This document shows positions 1-5,748 of a stretch of 5,824 nucleotides of DNA, one piece after another; position 1 is the first letter of the stretch; every line of letters begins with the position of its first letter. The stretch is taken from positions 1 through 5,824 of the forward strand of contig JADLDZ010000137.1 of NCBI GenBank assembly GCA_020846375.1, read 5' to 3'. Under the pieces are notes generated by a model. The model saw nothing but the letters and a program-made list of their open reading frames with translations, had not been told where the DNA came from and did not search any database. The position numbers and the translations under genes are program-made. Source of the stretch: Nitrospirales bacterium. GTDB lineage: Bacteria; Nitrospirota; Thermodesulfovibrionia; Thermodesulfovibrionales; Dissulfurispiraceae.

Positions 1-110
1 GGGGGAGAGGGGGGGTGAGGGGTACAGGACACCCTCCCCTTTCTCCCCTCCCCTCAAGGGAGGGGACACATAGAAGTGAACACCTGCCTCGAGGGAGGGG
101 AAAGAGAATT
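1..110. repeat. G-rich/C-rich intergenic repeat cluster, left edge
   Basis: Bases 1-22 are almost pure G with A and T interruptions and end in GGTGAGGGG. This resembles the end of the right-hand cluster (5538-5556, AAGAGGGGG then TGAGGGGGTG). Bases 30-66 have the opposite polarity: they begin CACCCTC and contain a hairpin with arms TCCCCTCCC (44-52) and GGGAGGGGA (58-66) around a 5-base loop. GGGAGGGGA recurs at 93-101, next to the palindrome CCTCGAGG (87-94). A similar unit at 5387-5412 also begins CACCCTC and ends with an AAGGG-type hairpin. I read this as REP-like dispersed non-coding repeats. The first unit is probably cut by the window edge. No gene is visible here. Confidence 0.55.
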
Positions 111-146
111 GACCCTGAGACCACGGAGTAATTGACTCGCAAAGAA

Positions 147-162
147 AGAGGGGATCCCCTCT
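147..162. repeat. 16-bp perfect palindrome
   Basis: AGAGGGGA (147-154) is followed directly by its exact reverse complement TCCCCTCT (155-162). As RNA it could fold with a short loop, but the nearest T-run (177-180) is 14 bases downstream, so it is a poor intrinsic terminator. It could be a protein-binding site, or an outlying unit of the G-rich/C-rich repeats at the window start. Confidence 0.5.
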
Positions 163-225
163 GCTCCCTTCACTCTGTTTTCAGAATCCGTCACTTCCGC
201 CAGAAACCCGGAGTCCTTCTCCTGC

Positions 226-292
226 CGTCATTCCGGCTCTTGTCCCGGCCCAGTCCGGGATCGGTCCGGAATCTTTCTTCGGAAGGATTCCC
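226..292. repeat. Folded repeat-like block with a UUCG-capped hairpin
   Basis: Two nested structures can be read. In the first, ATTCCGG (230-236) pairs with CCGGAAT (266-272) and encloses an inner hairpin TCCCGG (243-248) / CCGGGA (255-260). In the second, which competes for 268-272, GGAATCTTTC (268-277) pairs with GAAGGATTCC (282-291) over all ten positions, with one G-U wobble, around a TTCG loop closed by C-G. That is the very stable cUUCGg tetraloop class. The block opens with CGTCATTCCGG, which resembles the ends of dispersed palindromic repeats seen in many bacterial genomes. The matching CCGGAATGACG end is not found downstream, so this looks like a degraded or truncated copy. No T-tract follows. 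Confidence 0.5.
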
Positions 293-330
293 GACGCGCT
301 CCGCAGGCTGTTCCGCAAGGAAAGAGGATG

Positions 331-339
331 TGATACAAT
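331..339 (+). promoter_or_regulatory. Tentative extended -10 promoter for the operon
   Basis: TGATACAAT at 331-339 matches an extended -10 element (TGN followed by TATAAT with 5 of 6 bases). No good -35 box lies 16-18 bases upstream, so the call rests on the extended -10 alone. A weaker second candidate is TGGTACTAT just before the ATG at 400. Starting here would give a leader of about 165 bases before the first gene at 513. Confidence 0.3.
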
Positions 340-412
340 GGAATTGCATGTTGTTCCGGAAACCGCCGCAGTGGATGGCCCGCCTTTTTCTATGGTACTA
401 TGGAACTTTGCT

Positions 413-438
413 GGGAAACTCCGCCGGGAAGCTCTGCC
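413..438 (+). repeat. 13-base tandem duplication in the operon leader
   Basis: GGGAAACTCCGCC (413-425) is followed directly by GGGAAGCTCTGCC (426-438), with 11 of 13 positions identical. It lies in non-coding sequence between the tentative promoter and the first gene. It may be a chance or slippage duplication; no function is evident. Confidence 0.4.
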
Positions 439-512
439 GGCACACCTCACCGGGCGTTAAAACGGCATGCAGTCCGGAGCACCGGAAATGACCTCAGGAG
501 AGAAAGAAAAAA

Positions 513-1484
513 ATGGGAAAGATTATCGTTACAGGGGCGGCAGGGTTCATCGGCTGGAAAACGTCGCAGCAACTGCTCGATGCGGGAAGACAGGTGATCG
601 GCATCGACAACATGAACGACTACTACGACGTGGCACTGAAGGAGCACCGGCGCGACGAACTGGTGAAAAACGGGTGCTTCGCCTTCCACCCCCTCGACAT
701 AGAGGACCGGGAAGCCCTGGACTCCCTCTTCGGCGGGAATGACGTCGAGGCGGTCATCAACCTTGCGGCCCGCGCCGGGGTGCGGTACAGCCTCGAAAAC
801 CCTCATGTCTATATGAGTACCAATGCGCAGGGCACCCTGAACCTTCTGGAGATGATGCGGAAATACGGGGTGAAGAAGATGGTCCTCGCCTCTACCTCCT
901 CCCTCTATGCTGGGCAGAAGATGCCCTTCACGGAGGATCTCCCCGTGAATACCCCCATCTCTCCCTATGCCGCATCGAAGAAAGCGGCGGAGGTGATGGC
1001 GTACTCCTACCACTTCCTCTTCGGCCTCGACATATCGGTGCTGCGGTATTTCACCGTGTACGGACCCGCGGGAAGACCCGATATGAGCATCTTCCGGTTT
1101 ATCAAGTGGATCGACGAGGGGACACCTATCGAGCTTTTCGGTGACGGCTCCCAGAGCAGGGACTTCACCTACATCGACGATATCGCTTCAGGCACCATAA
1201 AGGCATTGAAGGAAGTGGGATACGAGATCATCAACCTCGGCGGGGGCAGGGAGCCGCGGTCGCTGCAGTATGTCATCGCCACGCTGGAGGGGTACCTGGG
1301 GAAGAAGGCCTCTCTCCACCACAAACCGTTCCACAAGGCCGATATGACGGAAACGAGCGCGGATATCTCCAAGGCTGCCCGACTCCTCGGCTGGAAGCCC
1401 GGGACAGGGCTCGAAGAGGGACTGCGCAGCGCGGTGGAGTGGTACCGGGCGAACAGGGAGTGGCTCAGCAAGGTAAAGCTGTAA
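513..1484 (+). CDS. NAD-dependent epimerase, probably UDP-glucuronate 4-epimerase
   Basis: This is a 323-residue extended short-chain dehydrogenase/reductase. It has the Rossmann motif TGAAGFIG at 7-14 and an acidic D32 that should bind the NAD ribose. The block IDNMNDYYDVALKEHR at 31-46 is characteristic of UDP-glucuronate 4-epimerases. The catalytic set is STSS (127-130) plus YAASK (Y152, K156). RAGVRYSLENPHVY (87-100), FTVYGPAGRPDM (180-191) and RDFTYIDDI (216-224) also fit that family. The likely reaction is reversible conversion of UDP-glucuronate to UDP-galacturonate in the cytoplasm, using the product of the next gene. Length is close to the usual size. The start is the ATG at 513, with AGGAG at 496-500; the 12-base spacing is rather long and includes seven consecutive A. 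W15-K16 right after the glycine motif is unusual, since S-H is common there. A related sugar-nucleotide epimerase or dehydratase cannot be excluded. Confidence 0.85.
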   Translation: MGKIIVTGAAGFIGWKTSQQLLDAGRQVIGIDNMNDYYDVALKEHRRDELVKNGCFAFHPLDIEDREALDSLFGGNDVEAVINLAARAGVRYSLENPHVYMSTNAQGTLNLLEMMRKYGVKKMVLASTSSLYAGQKMPFTEDLPVNTPISPYAASKKAAEVMAYSYHFLFGLDISVLRYFTVYGPAGRPDMSIFRFIKWIDEGTPIELFGDGSQSRDFTYIDDIASGTIKALKEVGYEIINLGGGREPRSLQYVIATLEGYLGKKASLHHKPFHKADMTETSADISKAARLLGWKPGTGLEEGLRSAVEWYRANREWLSKVKL

Positions 1485-1505
1485 TTCCCAGGGAGACGAA
1501 CAGAG

Positions 1506-2834
1506 ATGAGAATTTCAATTGTGGGTACTGGATATGTAGGGCTCGTCACCGGGACCTGTATGGCCCAGATGGGGAACACGGTCGTCTGCGTCGATGTGGA
1601 CAGCGACAAAATAGAGAGGCTGAAGAAGGGCACCATTCCCATCTACGAGCCCGGGCTCGAGATGATGGTCGTCGAGAATTGCAGGCTGGGCACCCTGCGG
1701 TTTACCACTGATATCAAAGAGGCCCTGGATGCCGGCGAAGTCTGCTGCATCGCGGTGGGCACCCCCATGGGGGAGGACGGGAGCGCCGACCTGCAGTATG
1801 TTCTCCAGGTGGCGCAGGATATCGGCAGGAATATGCAGCACCACCTTATCGTGGTGGACAAGTCCACCGTGCCGGTGGGCACTGCGGAAAAGGTGCGGGA
1901 GGCGATACAGGGAGAGCTGGACAGGAGGGAAGTGCGGATCCCCTTCGATGTGGTCTCCAACCCGGAGTTCCTCAAGGAGGGGGCCGCCATCGAAGACTTC
2001 ATGCGTCCCGACAGGGTGGTGGTGGGGGCGGACAACCCGCAGGCCATGGAGAAGATCAGGGAGCTCTATGCGCCCTTCACCCGGAGCCACGAGCGGTTCA
2101 TCGCCATGGACATACGGAGCGCGGAGATGACGAAGTATGCGGCGAACGCCCTCCTCGCCACGAAGATTTCCTTCATGAACGAGATCGCGAATATCTGCGA
2201 GAGAGTGGGGGCCGACGTCAACAAGGTGCGGGTCGGCCTCGGCAGCGACAGCAGGATAGGGTACAGCTTCATTTACCCGGGCTGCGGCTACGGCGGGAGC
2301 TGCTTCCCCAAGGACGTGCGGGCGCTGGAGAGGCTGGCACTCGGGAGCGGGTATGTGCCGCGCATCCTCCGGGCGGTGCAGGAGGTGAACGAGGACCAGA
2401 AGCAGGTGCTGGCGCGGAAGGTGGTGGCGCGGTTCGGAGAGGACCTGAGCGCCCACACCTTCGCGGTATGGGGGCTCTCCTTCAAACCGGAAACCGACGA
2501 TACACGGGAGGCGTCGAGCATCGCCATCATCGGCGAACTCGCCTGCCGCGGGGCGCGCATCAGGGCCTATGACCCGAAGGCCATGGAGATTGCGCAGCGC
2601 TACTACCTGAAGGATTTCCGGAACATCGAGTATGCCGGCTCCAAGTACGACGCCCTCGACGACGCGGACGCCCTGCTGCTGATTACGGAGTGGAAAGAGT
2701 TCAGGAGCCCCGACTTCGAGGAGATGATGCGGAGATTGAAAAGCAGGATTATCTTCGACGGGAGGAACCAGTATAATAGAGAGAAGCTCTGCGAGATGGG
2801 TTTTGAATACTACCAGATAGGAGTGGCATGTTGA
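1506..2834 (+). CDS. ugd: UDP-glucose 6-dehydrogenase
   Basis: This 442-residue cytoplasmic enzyme oxidises UDP-glucose to UDP-glucuronate in two NAD-dependent steps. The N-terminal NAD-binding domain shows GTGYVG at 7-12 and D30 at the end of the second strand, then IYEPGLE at 47-52 and STVPVGT at 120-126. NPEFLKEG (152-159) supplies the conserved Glu and Lys. EMTKYAANA (207-215) supplies K210 and N214. The catalytic cysteine is C266 in GYGGSCFPKD (261-270). The C-terminal domain has FKPETDDTR at 326-334. All expected catalytic residues are present and the length is typical. The ATG at 1506 follows GGGAG (1491-1495) and places the GxGxxG motif correctly; it lies 21 bases after the epimerase stop. 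The stop TGA (2832-2834) overlaps the next gene's ATG. It provides the shared precursor for both flanking enzymes. Confidence 0.96.
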   Translation: MRISIVGTGYVGLVTGTCMAQMGNTVVCVDVDSDKIERLKKGTIPIYEPGLEMMVVENCRLGTLRFTTDIKEALDAGEVCCIAVGTPMGEDGSADLQYVLQVAQDIGRNMQHHLIVVDKSTVPVGTAEKVREAIQGELDRREVRIPFDVVSNPEFLKEGAAIEDFMRPDRVVVGADNPQAMEKIRELYAPFTRSHERFIAMDIRSAEMTKYAANALLATKISFMNEIANICERVGADVNKVRVGLGSDSRIGYSFIYPGCGYGGSCFPKDVRALERLALGSGYVPRILRAVQEVNEDQKQVLARKVVARFGEDLSAHTFAVWGLSFKPETDDTREASSIAIIGELACRGARIRAYDPKAMEIAQRYYLKDFRNIEYAGSKYDALDDADALLLITEWKEFRSPDFEEMMRRLKSRIIFDGRNQYNREKLCEMGFEYYQIGVAC

Positions 2835-3766
2835 TGAGCAAGCGGATACTTGTCACCGGGGGAGCGGGTTTCCTCGGCTCGCATCTCTGCGAGAGGCTTC
2901 TGGGCGAGGGCCATGAAGTGCTGTGCGTGGATAATTTCTACACGGGGCGCAGGGCGAATGTCGCCCACCTCATCGGGAATCCCTACTTCGAGGTGATGCG
3001 CCACGACATCTGCTTTCCCCTCTATGTGGAAGTGGATGAGATCTACAACCTCGCCTGCCCCGCCTCCCCCATCCATTACCAGTTCGATCCGGTGCAGACC
3101 ACCAAGACCTCCGTCCACGGGGGGATCAATATGCTGGGGCTGGCAAAGCGCGTGAAGGCGAAGATCCTCCAGGCCTCCACCAGCGAGGTATACGGGGACC
3201 CCAAAGTCCATCCCCAGGATGAGCGCTACTGGGGCAATGTCAACCCCGTAGGACCGCGCTCCTGCTACGACGAGGGGAAGAGATGCGCGGAAACCCTCTT
3301 CTTCGACTACCACCGCCAGCATCAGCTGAAGATCAAGGTGGCGAGGATCTTCAACACCTACGGCCCCCGGATGCACCCCAACGACGGGCGTGTGGTGAGC
3401 AACTTCATCGTACAGGCGCTGCAGGGGGAGGATATCACGGTCTACGGCGACGGGAAGCAGACGAGGAGCTTCTGCTATGTCGATGACCTGATCGACGGGC
3501 TGGTGCGGCTGATGAACAGCCCCGACGACTTCACGGGTCCGGTGAACCTGGGCAATCCCGTGGAGTTCTCCATCCTCGATCTTGCCGACCAGGTGATCAG
3601 GCTGACCGGGTCCCGGTCCCGGATCATCTTCAAGCCGCTTCCCACGGACGACCCGATGCAGAGGAAGCCCGATGCTTCCCTCGCGCGGGATGTGCTGCAC
3701 TGGGGGGCTTCGACCCCGCTGGAAGAGGGATTGCAGAAGACTATCGCGTATTTCCGGAATGTGTGA
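2834..3766 (+). CDS. uxs: UDP-glucuronate decarboxylase (UDP-xylose synthase)
   Basis: This 310-residue SDR enzyme should oxidise UDP-glucuronate at C4, decarboxylate it and release UDP-xylose, using tightly bound NAD. Visible signatures are TGGAGFLG (8-15), D33, and ACPASPIHYQ (74-83) followed by DPVQTTKTSV, which separates this family from other epimerases. STSEVYGDP gives T116, S117 and E118. YWGNVNPVGPRSCYDEGKR gives the catalytic Y145 and K149. NTYGPRMHPNDGRVVSNF and the late DDPMQRKPD are also family hallmarks. I prefer the ATG at 2834: it gives an N-terminus of MSKRILVTGG, sits 10 bases after AGGAG (2819-2823), and overlaps the dehydrogenase stop by one base (TGATG). An in-frame ATG at 2828 is possible, adding two residues, but its spacing is only 4 bases. 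The overlap implies translational coupling to the dehydrogenase. Confidence 0.94.
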   Translation: MSKRILVTGGAGFLGSHLCERLLGEGHEVLCVDNFYTGRRANVAHLIGNPYFEVMRHDICFPLYVEVDEIYNLACPASPIHYQFDPVQTTKTSVHGGINMLGLAKRVKAKILQASTSEVYGDPKVHPQDERYWGNVNPVGPRSCYDEGKRCAETLFFDYHRQHQLKIKVARIFNTYGPRMHPNDGRVVSNFIVQALQGEDITVYGDGKQTRSFCYVDDLIDGLVRLMNSPDDFTGPVNLGNPVEFSILDLADQVIRLTGSRSRIIFKPLPTDDPMQRKPDASLARDVLHWGASTPLEEGLQKTIAYFRNV

Positions 3767-3820
3767 CCTCCTGCGCGATGAAGGAGGAACAGGGGTGATG
3801 CCCCTCACGACGGCGGGGAG
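3767..3820 (+). promoter_or_regulatory. Intergenic translational-coupling leader with SD/anti-SD hairpin
   Basis: The 54 bases between the decarboxylase stop and the permease start are structured. CCTCCT (3767-3772), directly after the stop codon, is the exact complement of the strong SD AGGAGG (3782-3787) and can form a 6-bp stem with a 9-base loop. A second hairpin, AGGGG (3791-3795) / CCCCT (3801-3805), has the loop TGATG. The strong SD lies 33 bases before the permease ATG, too far to serve it directly, but fits a mini-ORF starting at 3795 or 3798. The only SD-like stretch next to the permease ATG is GGGGAG (3815-3820), with zero spacing. Ribosomes finishing the decarboxylase would melt the first stem. 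The base pairing is seen; the regulation is inferred. Confidence 0.5.
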
Positions 3821-3824
3821 ATGA
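3798..3824 (+). CDS. Possible leader mini-ORF coupled to the permease
   Basis: The ATG at 3798 reads MPLTTAGR and stops at TGA 3822-3824, which overlaps the permease ATG (3821-3823) as ATGA. It lies 10 bases after the perfect SD AGGAGG; an in-frame GTG at 3795 would have 7-base spacing. An even shorter frame, MKEEQG from ATG 3778, ends at TGA 3796-3798 and overlaps this ATG as TGATG, but has no SD of its own. The peptide resembles nothing I know. If used, its role would be to deliver terminating ribosomes to the permease start. Chance occurrence of such a short frame is quite possible. Confidence 0.25.
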   Translation: MPLTTAGR

Positions 3825-4585
3825 GGAATTACGAAAACTACAGGGATCTGGTCATCGTCCTGACGCAGAAGGAAATGAAGGTGCGCTACAAGAGCAGCAT
3901 CTTCGGCTACTTCTGGTCCGTCGGGCATCCGCTGGCACTTGCCTTCGTCTACTTCATCGCCTTCAAGGTGATCATGAAGATCCAGATGGAAGACTATTCC
4001 CTCTTCCTCATCGCCGGGCTCTTCCCCTGGCAGTGGTTCGCCACTTCGGTAAACGCCGCGCCGGTGGTCTTCCTCGGGAATGCGTCCATCATCAAGAAGG
4101 TGAATTTCCCCCGGAGCATCATCCCACTCACTACAGTGCTCCAGGACATGATCCACTTCCTCCTCTCCGTCCCTGTCATTGTCCTCTTCCTGTTCATGTA
4201 CCACAAGTCGCCTTCTCTCTCGTGGCTCTACGGGATCCCGATCCTCCTGGTCCTGCAGTTGCTGCTGACATACGGGGTCGCCCTCGCGGTCTCTTCCGTG
4301 AGCCTTTTCTTCAGGGACTTCGAGCGGCTGATCAACATTTTCATCACCCTTCTGTTCTACTTTACCCCCATCTTCTACCCCGAGACCATGGTGCCGAAGG
4401 AATACCATCACCTGCTCTATGCCAACCCTCTCTCCCCCCTCATGATAAGCTGGCGGGAGCTCTTTCTTACCGGGCAGCTGAATGCGGCGTCGCTGCTCGC
4501 AACCCTGTTTTACGGGGTGATCGCCTTTGTGGGAGGGTACCTGGTCTACCGGAAACTCTCCTGGAAGTTTGCCGAGGTCCTGTGA
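3821..4585 (+). CDS. wzm: ABC-2 type polysaccharide exporter, permease subunit
   Basis: This 254-residue integral inner-membrane protein belongs to the Wzm/TagG/KpsM class of ABC-2 permeases. The N-terminal cytoplasmic amphipathic segment RDLVIVLTQKEMKVRYKSS (8-26) followed by FGYFWSVGHPL (28-38) is the family hallmark. Hydrophobic segments lie near 32-50, 58-78, 108-128, 136-164, 168-186 and 222-243, giving the usual six membrane spans. NFPRSIIPL (95-103), FFRDFERLINI (163-173), FTPIFYP (181-187) and YANPLSPLMISWRELF (200-215) match conserved positions. It would form the channel for a lipid-linked glycan, paired with the ATPase that follows. The ATG at 3821 is the first possible start after an in-frame stop at 3779, and the expected N-terminus begins right there. 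Its own SD is badly spaced; see the leader structure just upstream. The stop overlaps the ATPase GTG. Confidence 0.93.
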   Translation: MRNYENYRDLVIVLTQKEMKVRYKSSIFGYFWSVGHPLALAFVYFIAFKVIMKIQMEDYSLFLIAGLFPWQWFATSVNAAPVVFLGNASIIKKVNFPRSIIPLTTVLQDMIHFLLSVPVIVLFLFMYHKSPSLSWLYGIPILLVLQLLLTYGVALAVSSVSLFFRDFERLINIFITLLFYFTPIFYPETMVPKEYHHLLYANPLSPLMISWRELFLTGQLNAASLLATLFYGVIAFVGGYLVYRKLSWKFAEVL

Positions 4586-5322
4586 GAGAGCGGGCCATCG
4601 TATTCGAAGGGGTGCACAAGAGCTATCCACTCTACCACCACATTACCGGGGGGTTCAAGAACTTTCTTTTCAACTTTCCCAAATCGATCACGCAATTCAT
4701 GAATACGCGCTACGATGTCCTGAAGGGCGTATCCTTCGAAGTGCTCAGGGGGGAGACTTTCGGGATTATCGGAAAGAACGGAGCGGGCAAGAGCACCACC
4801 CTCGGACTGATCGCGGGAGTGCTGAAACCGACGTCGGGTGCCGTGGCCGTCCGGGGGAGGGTCTCTCCCCTCCTCGAACTGGGCGCCGGTTTCAACCCCG
4901 AGCTGACGGGCCGGGAAAATATCGTGCTGAACGGCGTCCTGATGGGGCTCACCCGGGCGGAGGTGGTGCGGAGGATCGGCGAGATCATCGAATTTTCCGA
5001 ACTGGGCAACTTCATCGACCAGCCTATCCGGATGTATTCGTCGGGCATGCTCGCACGGCTCGGTTTTTCCGTGGTGGCGCTCCTCAACCCGGAGATCCTG
5101 CTCATTGACGAGGTGCTGGCGGTGGGCGATGCCGCCTTCCAGTCAAAGTGTCTCTCCAAAATGGTGCAGTTCAAAAAGAACGGCGTCACCATGATCTTCG
5201 TTTCCCATTCCCTGAAGGACGTCGAGGAGATCTGCGACCGGGCGGTCTGGATCGACAACCAGCGCATCCGTATGCTGGGGCCTGCACGGGAAGTGGTGAA
5301 CGGATACCTGAGGGCGTTGTAG
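4582..5322 (+). CDS. wzt: ABC polysaccharide exporter, ATPase subunit (short Wzt/TagH/KpsT type)
   Basis: This 246-residue cytoplasmic ATPase powers export through the permease encoded just before it. Walker A is GKNGAGKST (64-72). The segment PLLELGAGFNPELTGREN (97-112) is typical of polysaccharide-export ATPases. The signature motif is the variant YSSGM (152-156) instead of LSGGQ, as is common in this subfamily. Walker B is ILLIDE (172-177), with the D-loop at VGD (181-183) and the switch histidine H209 in VSHS. The reading frame is open well upstream, but that part is a shadow of the permease. The GTG at 4582 gives MRERAIVFEGVHKSY, overlaps the permease TGA as GTGA and follows GAGG (4574-4577). 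The protein ends soon after the nucleotide-binding domain, so it lacks the C-terminal carbohydrate-binding domain found in long Wzt proteins. Confidence 0.93.
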   Translation: MRERAIVFEGVHKSYPLYHHITGGFKNFLFNFPKSITQFMNTRYDVLKGVSFEVLRGETFGIIGKNGAGKSTTLGLIAGVLKPTSGAVAVRGRVSPLLELGAGFNPELTGRENIVLNGVLMGLTRAEVVRRIGEIIEFSELGNFIDQPIRMYSSGMLARLGFSVVALLNPEILLIDEVLAVGDAAFQSKCLSKMVQFKKNGVTMIFVSHSLKDVEEICDRAVWIDNQRIRMLGPAREVVNGYLRAL

Positions 5323-5346
5323 GAGCTATTGCCGAGCCCTCTCTTT

Positions 5347-5556
5347 CACCCTCACCCTCTTTACCTCTGCCATGCGTAACCCCTCCCACCCTCGCCTTAC
5401 CCTAAGGGGAGGAGAAGAACCTTCTTCGAAAGTGCATCCCCCTCTTGTTGAAGGAAAGGAGGAGCTACCTCTTCGATAAAGAGGGGGGGTAGAATCCCCG
5501 AAGTACGGGGAGGGATCTGTGTTCCCCCTCTTAAGGGAAGAGGGGGTGAGGGGGTG
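5347..5556. repeat. REP-like hairpin cluster with imperfect terminal inverted repeats
   Basis: The left end CACCCTCACCCTCTT (5347-5361) is an imperfect inverted match to the right end AAGAGGGGG plus TGAGGGGGTG (5538-5556), differing by shorter C-runs. Hairpins inside are CCTTACCC / GGGGAGG (5395-5412, one bulge), CCTCTT / AAGAGG (5468-5484), CCCCG / CGGGG (5496-5510) and CCCCCTCTT / AAGAGGGGG (5524-5546). The last three each have a 5-base loop. CCCCCTCTT at 5438-5446 can also pair with AAGAGGGGG at 5479-5487. The units match the left-edge cluster of the window. No T-tract follows any stem, so none is a standard intrinsic terminator, although the array is the only candidate 3' end structure for the operon. 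It could be a short non-autonomous element or a composite of REP units. Confidence 0.55.
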
Positions 5557-5620
5557 TTATGAGAGGATGCGTACAAAAAACGTACATCGGATTGTATTTT
5601 CAGGAAAGTTGTGGTAGGCT

Positions 5621-5650
5621 TTGATTTATTTCAGAGCGGAGTGCCATAAT
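5621..5650 (+). promoter_or_regulatory. Sigma70-type promoter for the pilin-like gene
   Basis: TTGATT (5621-5626, 4 of 6 to TTGACA) and CATAAT (5645-5650, 5 of 6 to TATAAT) are 18 bases apart. The stretch is much richer in A+T than the operon. Transcription would start near 5657 and give a leader of about 90 bases containing the palindrome at 5688-5713. I looked for the sigma54 GG/GC pattern common at pilin promoters and did not find a good match. Confidence 0.5.
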
Positions 5651-5687
5651 ACTACGCTTCAAAAATGTTCATGAAATGAAGGAATTG

Positions 5688-5713
5688 CAGGGTGTGTTTG
5701 CAAACACACCCTG
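5688..5713. repeat. 26-bp perfect palindrome in the pilin-like gene leader
   Basis: CAGGGTGTGTTTG (5688-5700) is followed directly by its exact reverse complement CAAACACACCCTG (5701-5713), giving 13-bp arms with no spacer. It lies about 30 bases after the predicted transcription start and 35 bases before the ATG at 5749. No T-tract follows on either strand, so it is not an ordinary terminator. It could be an operator for a dimeric regulator, or an RNA hairpin with a small loop that affects stability or readthrough. Confidence 0.7.
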
Positions 5714-5748
5714 ATACAGAGGGCATCAAAATTCGTTGAGGTGAGAGT

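Noticed and set aside
1..110. A CRISPR array or coding repeat at the left edge.
   Set aside because: The units are low-complexity, vary in length and orientation, and have no regular spacers.
132..491. A 119-codon plus-strand frame starting at TTG in the upstream region.
   Set aside because: There is no SD, no recognisable motif, and it runs through the palindrome, hairpins and tandem duplication. The translation looks like non-coding sequence.
4033..4581. An N-terminal extension of the ATPase frame through the permease gene.
   Set aside because: It lies wholly within the permease coding sequence in another frame and has no similarity to exporters. The GTG at 4582 gives a normal N-terminus and a GTGA overlap.
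2810..4630. A 606-codon open frame on the minus strand, opposite the decarboxylase and permease.
   Set aside because: It is rich in H, E, D, G, R and V with no recognisable domain, as expected for the antisense of G+C-rich codons. Both plus-strand genes have full family motifs and SD sites.
5468..5490. Hairpin CCTCTT/AAGAGG considered as the operon's intrinsic terminator.
   Set aside because: The stem is followed by G-runs and TAGAATCC, not a T-tract. The same holds for the neighbouring stems, so they fit a repeat cluster better.
5608..5626. A possible sigma54 promoter (TGG...TTGAT) upstream of the pilin-like gene.
   Set aside because: The invariant GC of the -12 element is missing at the right spacing. 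The sigma70-like TTGATT/CATAAT pair is the better match.
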